Below, piece after piece: positions 7,162 to 14,805 of a DNA stretch of 32,308 bases (position 1 is the first letter of the stretch; each line of letters opens with the position of its first letter). The position numbers and the translations under genes were made by a program. The DNA lies in assembly GCA_021788095.1 (NCBI GenBank), contig JAJYLB010000020.1, forward strand, positions 1-32,308. The letters are read 5' to 3'. The DNA is from Acidobacteriota bacterium. Its GTDB lineage: Bacteria; Acidobacteriota; Terriglobia; Acidiferrales; UBA7541. Below the pieces are notes generated by a model that was not told where the DNA came from, searched no databases, and saw nothing but the letters and a program-made list of their open reading frames with translations.

Positions 7162-8295
7162 GTGCAGGGCATGCCGGGCACGCCAGCGAACTCCCGCCAC
7201 GTGGCCCGGGAGCGGGCGGAGGGCGAGGGCGCTGCGAAGAGCGCCGTCGTTGTCCCCACCAATCGCCACGACCGCATCACGCGCTTCCTCGACGCGTGGA
7301 AGGACGAATTTGCGCTCTCCGCGTCCCGGATGGACCTACGGGACGCCGGCCACGCCGTAATCGTTATCGAGGATAATCCGCAGCGAACGTTCGATCTTGG
7401 GCGCTGGGGCGTCGAGCATTATTCTTGGAAGGAGATCGACGACGAGCTTGGCAGCGACTCGTGGATTATTCCTCGCCGCACGGATTGCATTCGGTCCTTT
7501 GGTTTTCTGAAAGCCTGGCAGAGGAAAGTCGACTTCATCGTCACCCTCGATGACGACTGCCTGACCGCTGCGGCGGGCGAGCCCGGCTTCGTGGCCAAGC
7601 ATTGGGAGATGCTCGCCACGCCGGCCTCCTCGCCGGCCTGGGTCTCCACGGTCGACGGCGCGGCGCCGCGCGGCCTGCCTTACGTAGCGAGGAACAGATC
7701 CTCCGAGTGCATGCTCAACCACGGCTTGTGGCAAGGCGTCCCTGATTTCGACGCGCTTACGCAGCTTCAGGCCGTCAGGCAGCCGTCGAACGTCGTTCCC
7801 GTCGAGCAAGTCGTTCCCCGAGGGAGCTACTTCCCGATGTGCGGCATGAACCTGGCTTTCAAAACCGAATTGGCCCCGATCATGTATTTTCTCCTGATGG
7901 GGAACGATTGTCCCTACGACCGCTTCGGCGACATCTGGTGCGGCATTTTCGCCAAGCGGATCTGCGACCACCTCGGCTACAGTGTCCGCTCCGGCCGCCC
8001 GCTCATCGACCATCAGCGCGCCTCCGACGTGTGGGTGAATCTCAGGAAGGAAGCTCCCGCCTACGAGGTCAACGAGAGGCTCTGGCAGGTTGTGGATTCA
8101 GCCGTGATCACTGGTAGGACCTTCGTGGACTGCTATCGCGAGCTTGCCGACCAGCTTACCCTCCCAGGCGAATACTGGGCTCGGCTTCGAAACGCCATGC
8201 ATGTGTGGAGCGGCCTGTTTGCTTGCCAAACCACCAGGCGGGAAGAGCACCACTTGGTGGAACGGGAAATAACGGGGGTGCTGGGGGTCCCGTAG
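7162..8295 (+). CDS. reversibly glycosylated polypeptide family / UDP-arabinopyranose mutase-like
   Basis: The GTG at 7162 directly follows the permease stop (7159-7161), suggesting coupling; an ATG at 7171 is the alternative. The 377 residues align by eye with plant RGP/UDP-Ara mutases: VVVPTNR near 29-35, the metal/nucleotide motif TLDDDC (128-133), HGLWQGVPDFDALTQLQ, PRGSYFPMCGMNLAFKTE, and FGDIWCGIFAKRICDHLGYS through NLRKEAP. Arg177 (VARNRSS) falls where plant RGPs carry the arginine that is reversibly glycosylated. Plant enzymes interconvert UDP-arabinopyranose and UDP-arabinofuranose in the cytosol. In this cluster it would supply UDP-arabinofuranose to the HPAT-like transferase (inference). 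The family match is strong; exact sugar specificity is not visible. Confidence 0.85.
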   Translation: MQGMPGTPANSRHVARERAEGEGAAKSAVVVPTNRHDRITRFLDAWKDEFALSASRMDLRDAGHAVIVIEDNPQRTFDLGRWGVEHYSWKEIDDELGSDSWIIPRRTDCIRSFGFLKAWQRKVDFIVTLDDDCLTAAAGEPGFVAKHWEMLATPASSPAWVSTVDGAAPRGLPYVARNRSSECMLNHGLWQGVPDFDALTQLQAVRQPSNVVPVEQVVPRGSYFPMCGMNLAFKTELAPIMYFLLMGNDCPYDRFGDIWCGIFAKRICDHLGYSVRSGRPLIDHQRASDVWVNLRKEAPAYEVNERLWQVVDSAVITGRTFVDCYRELADQLTLPGEYWARLRNAMHVWSGLFACQTTRREEHHLVEREITGVLGVP

Positions 8296-8317
8296 CTTTC
8301 CGAATGTTCCCCGGTAC

Positions 8318-8334
8318 ATTGTCCGCCGGACAAT
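8318..8334. promoter_or_regulatory. perfect 17-bp palindrome, operator-like
   Basis: ATTGTCCG and CGGACAAT flank a single central C between the mutase-like gene and the small ORF at 8404. It lies upstream of a TTGCCC-18 bp-TATCAT promoter-like pair, so a repressor or activator site is plausible. Confidence 0.4.
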
Positions 8335-8357
8335 CGCAATACAGCATCGCGGCTTGC

Positions 8358-8387
8358 TTGCCCGGACCCGAAACCGCAACCTATCAT
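8358..8387 (+). promoter_or_regulatory. putative promoter TTGCCC-18-TATCAT
   Basis: The -35-like TTGCCC (8358-8363) and -10-like TATCAT (8382-8387) are 18 bp apart, 16 bp upstream of the ATG at 8404. The same TTGCC(C/G) and 18-bp spacing recur before pcrA and the amino-acid permease. Confidence 0.35.
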
Positions 8388-8403
8388 AATCCAAAGGGTC
8401 CCG

Positions 8404-8664
8404 ATGAACGCCGAAGACCGATTTGCGCCCACCCCAGAGGCTATCGCCGACGAAAACCGAAGATTGCGCCGGCTGCGCCTCGTGGTGCAGTTGGCGCTCG
8501 AAGTCATCGCGCAGGGCGAAATGTCCTATGAGGAGGCCTCCGAGTTGGCTTTGGCCACGCGCCGCGTAGCGCTCCAGCTCTTCCCCGGCAAGGAGCAGAC
8601 CTACGATCTGATCTATTGGTCGAAATTTCAGCGCCTGATGAGCGAAATCTACCGCTTGCAGTAG
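8404..8664 (+). CDS. small conserved-looking cytosolic protein
   Basis: The ATG at 8404 follows an AAAGGG site. The 86-residue product is mostly charged helix, with a Leu/Arg stretch (DENRRLRRLRLVVQLALEVI) and the core FPGKEQTYDLIYWSKFQRLM. No signal peptide or known domain is seen. I recall similar short proteins in acidobacterial genomes but cannot assign a function. Its TAG stop (8662-8664) lies inside a GTAGGGGC hairpin, so the repeat supplies the stop codon. Confidence 0.65.
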   Translation: MNAEDRFAPTPEAIADENRRLRRLRLVVQLALEVIAQGEMSYEEASELALATRRVALQLFPGKEQTYDLIYWSKFQRLMSEIYRLQ

Positions 8665-8797
8665 GGGCACGCTGCAGCGTGCCCCTGCGGCGTCGCGGCC
8701 CCTGGTAGCACAGCCTCCCGAACCTTCGGGACCTGGCTGTGCGCTTTTCCGGGAGCCCACCAGATCCCGCGCAGGCAAGAATGCCTGTGCTACTTTC
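8661..8797. repeat. intergenic cluster: GTAGGGGC hairpin plus two-part GTAGCACAG element
   Basis: GGGGCACGC/GCGTGCCCC forms a near-perfect hairpin right at the stop of the upstream gene. It is followed by a GTAGCACAGCC...GGCTGTGCGCTTTTCC stem with an inner CCCGAACCTTCGGG hairpin, then GCAGGCAAGAATGCCTGTGC ahead of TACTTTC. The same two-part order recurs at about 28110-28330. Confidence 0.85.
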
Positions 8798-8828
8798 CCC
8801 GGTCACGATTTTCGACCCTGCGCAGTCC

Positions 8829-9386
8829 TCACCCCAGCCAAATCATTTTGACGATCAGGAGCGCCAGCACGGCCAGAGTCCCCAGCGCCGCGTTGTATTC
8901 CCGATTTCGGCGATAGAGCGCTGCGGAAAACCTGCGCGCCGGCGCGTCAGTCCGCTGCCCCGACGGTTCAGGGCGGGGCAACCGCGGCCAGAAGCGGGGC
9001 ACGCGAGCGGCGTATTCGCGAAATGCAGCGCCGTATTCCCGCTTGAGTTCCGCTTCCTCGCTGCGCAAGGTGGCGGGATAGAACGCCGCGAGATAGGCAA
9101 CGACGACGGCGGCAGCCAGCCAGGAATGCGAGGCCACCGCGAGGCCCGCGCCCATCCAGGCGCTGCCGAAATAGAGTGGATTGCGCGTCCAGGCGTAGGG
9201 TCCCGAAGTAGCGAGTTCCTCGCGCTTGACCAGATAGCCTGCCGCCAAGCCGCGAATCGCGAGCCCGCCAAACGCCAAAGCTGCCCCCGCGCCAATCCAC
9301 CAGGGGCGTGGATGCGCCAGCCAGAAATACAGCAGAGCCACCGGATACCCCGCGCGGACGCGCCAGCGCGCCAGCCCGCCCTTCAT
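8829..9386 (-). CDS. isoprenylcysteine carboxyl methyltransferase-like membrane protein
   Basis: The 185-residue membrane protein has the ICMT/PEMT signature GPYAWTRNPLYFGS (62-75) and a following Glu-rich EEAELKREYGAAFREYAARVPRF segment, typical of the SAM-binding C-terminal half. About four to five hydrophobic helices are visible. Its ATG overlaps the waaC stop by 4 bp (ATGA), making it the last gene of the LPS core operon. Bacterial members methylate diverse lipids or small molecules, so the substrate is unknown; a role in envelope lipid modification is only suggested by context. Confidence 0.75.
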   Translation of the reverse strand: MKGGLARWRVRAGYPVALLYFWLAHPRPWWIGAGAALAFGGLAIRGLAAGYLVKREELATSGPYAWTRNPLYFGSAWMGAGLAVASHSWLAAAVVVAYLAAFYPATLRSEEAELKREYGAAFREYAARVPRFWPRLPRPEPSGQRTDAPARRFSAALYRRNREYNAALGTLAVLALLIVKMIWLG

Positions 9387-10387
9387 TGGGAATTTCCGAG
9401 CCGGCGCTCGACCGCGGCGACTACCTGCTCGACGGTGATCGAAAGCATCGCGGGCGAGTAGTGATTGCCCCGCCGCAGCGTGGTTTCTTCCGGCCGCGCG
9501 TTCCGCACCACGATATCGCCGGCGCCAAAAGGCCCGTTTCGCGCCGGATCGGTAGGGCCGTAGAGGCCCACGACGGGCGTGCCGAAGGCCGAGGCCAGAT
9601 GCAGAGGGCCGCTATCGCCGGCGACGACGAGTCGCGCCCTCCGCAGGAGCGCCATCAGTTGCGCCACGTCGATATCGAGCAGGACCGGCTCGGGCGCCCC
9701 AGCCGCTCGCCGCACCGCCTCCGCCAGTTCCCTTTCTCCGGGCCCGAAGCTGATCGCGCCCCGCATGCCTGTCCGGCGCGCCAGTTCGCGATGCAGCGCG
9801 CCGAAGCGTTCCGGGGGCCAGCATTTCGAGACCCAGCCCGCTCCCGGCGACAGCACGAAAAAATCGCCGAGCCCTGCGGCTTCGAGCTTCTGGCCCAGCC
9901 GCGCATCGGCTTCCGGCCGCACGCGCAGCGGGAAGCGGTAGCGGGAATTCGGAGCGCCCCGCGCGGCGGCCAGCGCCATGTTCTGTTCCACCATGTGCGC
10001 GCCCGTGGGAGCGATTCGCCGGGTGTAGAAGAGCGAGACGGCGGGCTCGCGCGCGAAGCGCCGGGTGAAGCCGATGCGCTCCGGCGCCCCCGAGAATCGG
10101 GCGAGCAGCGCCGACTTGTAGAGGCCCTGGAAGTCGATGGCGCACGTGTAGTGGAGCGTGCGCAAGCGCCAGCCGCAGAAAAGGAACGAGCCGGCCGAAT
10201 CGCGATCCAGAATAATCACTTCGCTGAGATCGGGATTCCTCTCGAGCAGGGGATACCAGTGCCTCTCCACCACCCATTCGATTCGGGCGTTGGGGTGGGC
10301 ATCGCGCAGCGCCGCCACCGCCGGCAACGTGAAGACGATGTCGCCCAGCGAGCCCAGCTTCACGACGAGGAGGCGCTCCTCAGGCAT
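9383..10387 (-). CDS. waaC: ADP-heptose:LPS heptosyltransferase (GT9, heptosyltransferase I-like)
   Basis: The 334-residue protein opens with LLVVKLGSLGDIVFTLPAVAAL, the GT9 N-terminal motif, and has the C-terminal ADP-heptose site GDSGPLHLASAFGTPVVGLYG (from about 257). It adds heptose to Kdo-lipid A at the inner membrane. The KLGSLGD opening suits heptosyltransferase I better than II, and a WaaF-type gene is present upstream in the operon. Its start overlaps the rfaE2 stop by 8 bp. Confidence 0.78.
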   Translation of the reverse strand: MPEERLLVVKLGSLGDIVFTLPAVAALRDAHPNARIEWVVERHWYPLLERNPDLSEVIILDRDSAGSFLFCGWRLRTLHYTCAIDFQGLYKSALLARFSGAPERIGFTRRFAREPAVSLFYTRRIAPTGAHMVEQNMALAAARGAPNSRYRFPLRVRPEADARLGQKLEAAGLGDFFVLSPGAGWVSKCWPPERFGALHRELARRTGMRGAISFGPGERELAEAVRRAAGAPEPVLLDIDVAQLMALLRRARLVVAGDSGPLHLASAFGTPVVGLYGPTDPARNGPFGAGDIVVRNARPEETTLRRGNHYSPAMLSITVEQVVAAVERRLGNSQ

Positions 10388-10868
10388 CTGTGGCGTTCCG
10401 TATCCGCTCGATCAGATCGGCGCTCGAATGCCGTTTCGGATCGCCGACGATGGCGATCCGGATACCGAGTCGCTGGGCAACCGCGCGTTCGGGCACGCTC
10501 TCGATGGTGTAGTCGGTTCCCTTGGCGTGGACGTTGGGCCGCAGTCGCTCGAGCAGGAGTCCCACGTCGGTCTCCTCGAAGACCACCACGTAATCCACCG
10601 CCGCCATTGCCGCCACCAGCTCGGCTCGGGCGGCGGCGGCGAGCACCGGACGCCCCTCCCCTTTCCCTTGGCGCTCGCTCGCGTCGGAATTGACGGCCAC
10701 CACCAGGACGTCCCCCTCCTTCCGCGCGCCTTCGAGGTAGCGCACGTGGCCGCAATGCAGGAGATCGAAGCAGCCGTTCGCGAGAACGATCCGACGCCCG
10801 CGCCGTCGTTCCTCGCCCAGCCGCGCGGCGAGTGCTTCCTGCGAAAGAATTTTCTCCCGGGTGTTCAT
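10380..10868 (-). CDS. rfaE2: D-glycero-beta-D-manno-heptose 1-phosphate adenylyltransferase
   Basis: 162 residues of the cytidylyltransferase-like superfamily: LANGCFDLLHCGHVRYLEGA with the HxGH catalytic motif at 38-41, and a VPERAVAQRLG segment near the C-terminus (the family's usual ISTT-type motif is less clear here). It makes ADP-heptose from heptose 1-phosphate and ATP. In E. coli this activity is the C-terminal half of HldE; here it is a separate gene from the kinase (rfaE1), with 162 bp of repeat-bearing DNA between them. Confidence 0.9.
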   Translation of the reverse strand: MNTREKILSQEALAARLGEERRRGRRIVLANGCFDLLHCGHVRYLEGARKEGDVLVVAVNSDASERQGKGEGRPVLAAAARAELVAAMAAVDYVVVFEETDVGLLLERLRPNVHAKGTDYTIESVPERAVAQRLGIRIAIVGDPKRHSSADLIERIRNATDA

Positions 10869-10925
10869 GCCCGCCCCTTGAGGCCTCTGCCCTGCGAAAT
10901 CCTATGAGGACCGCCGTTTCTTATG

Positions 10926-10972
10926 GCGCGGGCTCCCGTCCCGAACGTTCGGGATTCGGGACCTGCCCGCGC
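10926..10972. repeat. hairpin repeat between rfaE1 and rfaE2
   Basis: GCGCGGGC (10926-10933) pairs with GCCCGCGC (10965-10972) around an inner perfect palindrome CCCGAACGTTCGGG (10940-10953), followed by CTTTTGC. The inner part and tail match the pattern at about 8703-8745 although the outer stem differs. It interrupts an otherwise overlapping operon. Confidence 0.8.
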
Positions 10973-11030
10973 GCTTTTGCCCGCTAACTGCGTTGCCTCC
11001 CCGCCCCATGCCATTCGGCGGGGCCACCCT

Positions 11031-12062
11031 TCAGCTCTGCCGTAGCGGGTCGGCGCGGACCGCCGCTTCGAGTTCGGCCCGGCTGACGGTTGCCGTGCCC
11101 TGCTTCATCACCACGAGCCCGCCAGCGTAGGTGGCGAGCCGCGCCGCCTCGTAGAACCCGCCGCCGGCGGCCAGGGCCAGCGTGAAAACGGCAATCACGG
11201 TGTCTCCCGCGCCGGTGACATCGGCCACCTGATCGGTGCCATAGATAGGGATGGGGCGCGGTTTCCGTCCTCGCTCGAAAACGACCATGCCGTCCTTGCC
11301 TCGGGTAAGGACCAGCGCTTCGAGACCCATTTTGCGGCGAGCCCTTTCGCCGTACCGGGCCAGCGCCCCGCTATGACTCGCCAGGCGCACGTGGAATTGC
11401 CCTTCCAACTCGGCTTCATTGGGCGTGGCGGCGGTGATGCCCAACCCCGCGAAGGAGAGCAGCGCGTACCGGGAATCGATCGTAACCACCCGGCCTCGCC
11501 GCCCCCGGCTCCCTTGCCTCAAGACCCGCCGGGCCAACTCTGGAGTCACCACGCCAAGGCCGTAGTCGGAAAATAGAATGGCGTCGGCGCGGCCGGCGAG
11601 TGCGCGCGCCCGCCGCTCCAAACGCCGCCCAGCCGCTTCCGGCAGCGGCGCGGGTTCCCGGTCCACTCGCAGCACTTGTTGCCGCGTGGTATGGGTCCAG
11701 CCGGCGAGGAAACGCGTCTTGGACGCGGTGGTCCACCCCGCGACGCACTCGATGGCGCGGACGTCGACGCCCTTTTGCCGGAAGTGCCGCCGCAAGGCGC
11801 GGCCGGCGGCGTCGTTGCCGACGGTGGCCGCCGCCAGCACCCGCGCGCCGAGAGCGACGAGATTGTTCGCCGCGTTCGCGCCGCCGCCTGGCACCAGTTG
11901 CGTTTCGCGGTGGCGCAGGATCAGCACGGGCGCCTCGCGCGAAACGCGGGAAATCTCCCCCGCGACGAATTCGTCGGCGACAAAATCGCCGACAACCATA
12001 ACGGTTTTTTGGGGAAACGCGTCCAGAAGCGCCAGCAGCCGGTCCCGCTCGGGAATCGTCAT
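11031..12062 (-). CDS. rfaE1: D-glycero-beta-D-manno-heptose-7-phosphate kinase
   Basis: I place the ATG at 12062, overlapping the gmhB stop by 4 bp (ATGA); the frame is open further upstream but that region is gmhB. The 343-residue protein is a PfkB/ribokinase-type sugar kinase: VMVVGDFVADEF near the start, GGGANAANNLVALGA (59-73), and the phosphate-binding VTGAGDTV with catalytic Asp287. It phosphorylates heptose 7-phosphate at C1, the step before GmhB. Length and motifs fit the kinase half of HldE. Confidence 0.9.
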   Translation of the reverse strand: MTIPERDRLLALLDAFPQKTVMVVGDFVADEFVAGEISRVSREAPVLILRHRETQLVPGGGANAANNLVALGARVLAAATVGNDAAGRALRRHFRQKGVDVRAIECVAGWTTASKTRFLAGWTHTTRQQVLRVDREPAPLPEAAGRRLERRARALAGRADAILFSDYGLGVVTPELARRVLRQGSRGRRGRVVTIDSRYALLSFAGLGITAATPNEAELEGQFHVRLASHSGALARYGERARRKMGLEALVLTRGKDGMVVFERGRKPRPIPIYGTDQVADVTGAGDTVIAVFTLALAAGGGFYEAARLATYAGGLVVMKQGTATVSRAELEAAVRADPLRQS

Positions 12063-12628
12063 GGGCGGCGGAGAATCACCTCGGTGGCCGCGAGCAGGTC
12101 CTCGACAACCGCGTCGGGCGGCCGCGGCCACTTTTCGCGGTTCCATTCGTATTCGCCACGGCCGTAGCCGGAAAGCACGAGAATGCCCTGGCAGCCGATC
12201 GACTGCCCCATCTGTACGTCGGCGTAGCGGTCGCTCACGAAAAAGGAGCCTTCGAACCCGAGTCCGTGCTCCTCGGCGGCGCGCTCGACGAGCCCAGGCC
12301 GCGGCTTCCGGCACGAACAATCGTAGCCGCTGTGGTGCGGGCAGTAATAGATTCCGTCCACGCGCGCGCCGCCCGCGGCGAGTTCGGCGACCATCCGTTC
12401 GTGGACCTGCGCGATCAGCTCTTCGGGGAAAAATCCGCGCGTCACCCCCGATTGGTTGGTGACGACGATCACCGCGAATCCGGCTTGGTTCAGGCGGCGA
12501 ATGGCTTCGGCGGCGAATGGGAAAAGGTGAAAGCGCGAGAGGTGATTCAGGTACCCCACCTCTTCGGCGATGGTGCCGTCGCGGTCCAAAAACACCGCGC
12601 GCCGCTTCTTACCGTTTCCGAGCGCCAT
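12059..12628 (-). CDS. gmhB: D-glycero-beta-D-manno-heptose 1,7-bisphosphate 7-phosphatase
   Basis: 189-residue HAD phosphatase with the DxDxT motif FLDRDGTI (Asp15, Asp17), motif II VVTNQSG, and the GmhB zinc site CPH-x5-C-x-C (Cys96, His98, Cys104, Cys106). It removes the C7 phosphate in ADP-heptose synthesis. Its start overlaps the waaF end by 20 bp and its stop overlaps the rfaE1 start, indicating one transcript. Confidence 0.92.
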   Translation of the reverse strand: MALGNGKKRRAVFLDRDGTIAEEVGYLNHLSRFHLFPFAAEAIRRLNQAGFAVIVVTNQSGVTRGFFPEELIAQVHERMVAELAAGGARVDGIYYCPHHSGYDCSCRKPRPGLVERAAEEHGLGFEGSFFVSDRYADVQMGQSIGCQGILVLSGYGRGEYEWNREKWPRPPDAVVEDLLAATEVILRRP

Positions 12629-13649
12629 GGCTGTTTCCGAGAAGTTCTCGGCTGGCTTGATAGACTTCGTCCACGGAAATGCGCGTCATGCAGCGATGAT
12701 CCACAGGACAGTATCGCAAAAAACACGGGCTGCAGGAAACGCGCCGCCGGGCGATCGCCCGGTCGGGCGTGAGCGGGGCCGTGCCCTCGGCGTCGGTGGG
12801 TCCGAAGACGGCCGCCACGGGCAGCCCCACCGCTGCGGCGACGTGCATCGCGCCGGAATCGTTTCCGACGAAGAGCCGGCAGGCGGCCAGCAGGGCCGGC
12901 AGCTCGTCTGCGGAAGTTTTGCCTACCAAGTTCACCGGGGCGTGCCGCATCAGGCGGGCGATGCTCGCGCCTATTTCGCTCTCCGCGGCCGTGCCGACGA
13001 GCAGAATCGTGGCGTCGAACTCTTCCTGAAGGCGATCGGCAACCTCGGCGTAGCGCTCCGCGAGCCAGCACTTCGCCGTCCCATAGGAGGCTCCGGCGGC
13101 CACGGCGATGCGGGCGCCGGTAGCTCCGGCAGCCCTGAGCTTCTGCTCGGCGCGAGCGGCGTCTTCCGGCGCGACGCGCAGCCGGACGCGCTCGACTCGG
13201 GGCAGGGAAGCCAGCCAGCCGGCGCGTCGCAGCAATTCCAGGTAGTAGTAGGCTTCGTGTGGCGGCGTTTCGCCAGGCCGGGGAACGGGAACCGCTATCG
13301 TCAGCAGCCAGCGTCGCGCGTCGCGCGCATAACCCACGCGCTCGCGCGCTCCCGCTCGCCACATCAGCCAGGCCGAGGCGAAGGAATTGGGCAGGAGTAG
13401 CCCGAGATCGAACCGCTCGCGCCGCAGCGGTCCCGCCGCGTGCTCGATCGCGAGGGGAGAGGCACCGCCTGCCGGCCCGAGCGGGATCGTGCGGTCGGCA
13501 AAGGCCTGGCCGCGATAGAGGCCCGCGACCGCGTCGCGCCCCGCGATGGCGATTTCCGCCTCGGGCCAGCGCGCCCGCAGGGCTTCGAGCGCCGGAATCG
13601 ACATCACCGCGTCGCCTACCCAATTCGTTGCGCGTACCAGAATCTTCAC
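12609..13649 (-). CDS. waaF: ADP-heptose:LPS heptosyltransferase II
   Basis: The GTG at 13649 overlaps the lpxK stop by 4 bp (GTGA); the resulting start MKILVRATNWVGDAVMSIPAL is the WaaF-type opening. The 346 residues include AGASYGTAKCWLAERYAEVADRL, the C-terminal donor site GNDSGAMHVAAAVGLPVAAVFGPTD, and the cysteine cluster CSPCFLRYCPVDHRCM typical of WaaF. It adds the second heptose to the inner core at the cytoplasmic face of the inner membrane. Confidence 0.9.
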   Translation of the reverse strand: MKILVRATNWVGDAVMSIPALEALRARWPEAEIAIAGRDAVAGLYRGQAFADRTIPLGPAGGASPLAIEHAAGPLRRERFDLGLLLPNSFASAWLMWRAGARERVGYARDARRWLLTIAVPVPRPGETPPHEAYYYLELLRRAGWLASLPRVERVRLRVAPEDAARAEQKLRAAGATGARIAVAAGASYGTAKCWLAERYAEVADRLQEEFDATILLVGTAAESEIGASIARLMRHAPVNLVGKTSADELPALLAACRLFVGNDSGAMHVAAAVGLPVAAVFGPTDAEGTAPLTPDRAIARRRVSCSPCFLRYCPVDHRCMTRISVDEVYQASRELLGNSHGARKR

Positions 13650-14692
13650 GCGAGCTTCCCTCGCCGCCTCTCGATCGCTTCCACCAGCGTGCGCCACAAC
13701 TCCGCCGGCTCCGCGGGGCACAGGGCGATCCGGCAGGTGAAAACCGGAAATCGGGAAAAGCGCAGGCCGCCGAGAGTCAGCAGGTCCTTTTCCGTGCAGA
13801 TCATCGCCGTTCCGCCCATCTCGGCGGCGAACTCCTCGAGTTCGCCCACGCGGCGCTGCGTGTAGCGATAGTGGTCGGGCAAACGCGCGGTGCCGGCGAG
13901 GACGAGCTTCCAACGCTCGAGGTCGGCAAAGAAGGCGCCGGGGTTCCCCGTCGCGCAGAACGCGAAGAATTTCGCGGATCGCTCGCGATCCGTCGCCGGT
14001 CGCGGCGGGCCGGGAGTGACGCGAGTGAGGGCCAGGAGCTGCGTTTGCGCGTGGAAGATCGGCGCCGAGGTACGCCGGCGAAGCTCCGCTTCGAGTTCGG
14101 GATCGCCTTCCGACCGCGTCAGAACGATGGCATCGGCGCGGCGGAGCGAAGAAAGTGGTTCGCGAAGCCGCCCCGCAGGCAGAAGCATCCCGCCTCCAAA
14201 GGGATTCAGCGCGTCCACGAGGACCAAATCGGCGTCGCGCGCGAGCTGCAGATGCTGGAACCCGTCGTCCAGGACGAACCAGTTCACTCCTTTCCGCTCA
14301 AGTTCGCGCCCGGAGCGGTAACGGTCCTTGCCCACGCCAATAGGAACGCGGTCGCCTAAATGGCTTTCCAGGACCAGCACCTCATCGCTCACCTTTCGTC
14401 CCGGCGCCCCGGAGGCGGCGTCGGCCGGCAACTCCAGGCTGGCATAGCCGCGAGTCAGCACGGCTACGGCTTGGCCCGCGGCCGCCAATTGGCCTGCGAG
14501 CCAGACGACCATCGGCGTCTTCCCCGTGCCGCCGGTGGTGATGTTGCCCACGCTCACGACGATGCCGGCCAGTCGCTGGCGCTTCAGCGCGCCGTGGCGA
14601 TAAAGCCAAAGCCGGAGCCGCACCACCAGCCCGAAAATCAGCGAGAACGGCCACAACATCGTTTTCCAGAGTTCTCCAAGCAAGGCGTTCAT
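13646..14692 (-). CDS. lpxK: tetraacyldisaccharide 4'-kinase
   Basis: 348 residues with an N-terminal membrane-associated helix (WKTMLWPFSLIFGLVVRLR), the extended Walker A GNITTGGTGKTP (49-60), LTRGYAS and FVLDDGFQHLQLARDADLVL, all typical of LpxK. It phosphorylates the 4' position of the lipid A precursor at the inner membrane. It lies second in the operon, 107 bp after waaA, with hairpin repeats in the gap. Confidence 0.95.
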   Translation of the reverse strand: MNALLGELWKTMLWPFSLIFGLVVRLRLWLYRHGALKRQRLAGIVVSVGNITTGGTGKTPMVVWLAGQLAAAGQAVAVLTRGYASLELPADAASGAPGRKVSDEVLVLESHLGDRVPIGVGKDRYRSGRELERKGVNWFVLDDGFQHLQLARDADLVLVDALNPFGGGMLLPAGRLREPLSSLRRADAIVLTRSEGDPELEAELRRRTSAPIFHAQTQLLALTRVTPGPPRPATDRERSAKFFAFCATGNPGAFFADLERWKLVLAGTARLPDHYRYTQRRVGELEEFAAEMGGTAMICTEKDLLTLGGLRFSRFPVFTCRIALCPAEPAELWRTLVEAIERRRGKLA

Positions 14693-14746
14693 GACTCCGT
14701 ACCTGAGCTTAGAAGCGGTCGCTTCACCCTTCCTCTCCCGCCCCCA

Positions 14747-14805
14747 GGGGCTAAAGCCCCGATTTTTCGCGGCGCTTACGGCACGGCTAAAGCCGTGCCC
14801 TACAA
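14747..14805. repeat. paired CTAAAG-apex hairpins between waaA and lpxK
   Basis: GGGGCTAAAGCCCC (14747-14760) and GGCACGGCTAAAGCCGTGCC (14780-14799) are perfect-stem hairpins sharing the central CTAAAG. Reversed, the block resembles the core of the element at 22303-22438. CTACAA (14800-14805) supplies the waaA stop codon TAG on the - strand. Confidence 0.9.

Noticed and set aside
8703..8797. Rho-independent terminator after the small ORF
   Set aside because: Stems followed by CTTTTCC or CTTTCCCC lack a proper T-run and recur as a repeat family, so repeat is the better label.
9308..10693. Long + strand open frame across waaC and rfaE2
   Set aside because: Antisense shadow; the - strand genes have clear family motifs and overlaps.
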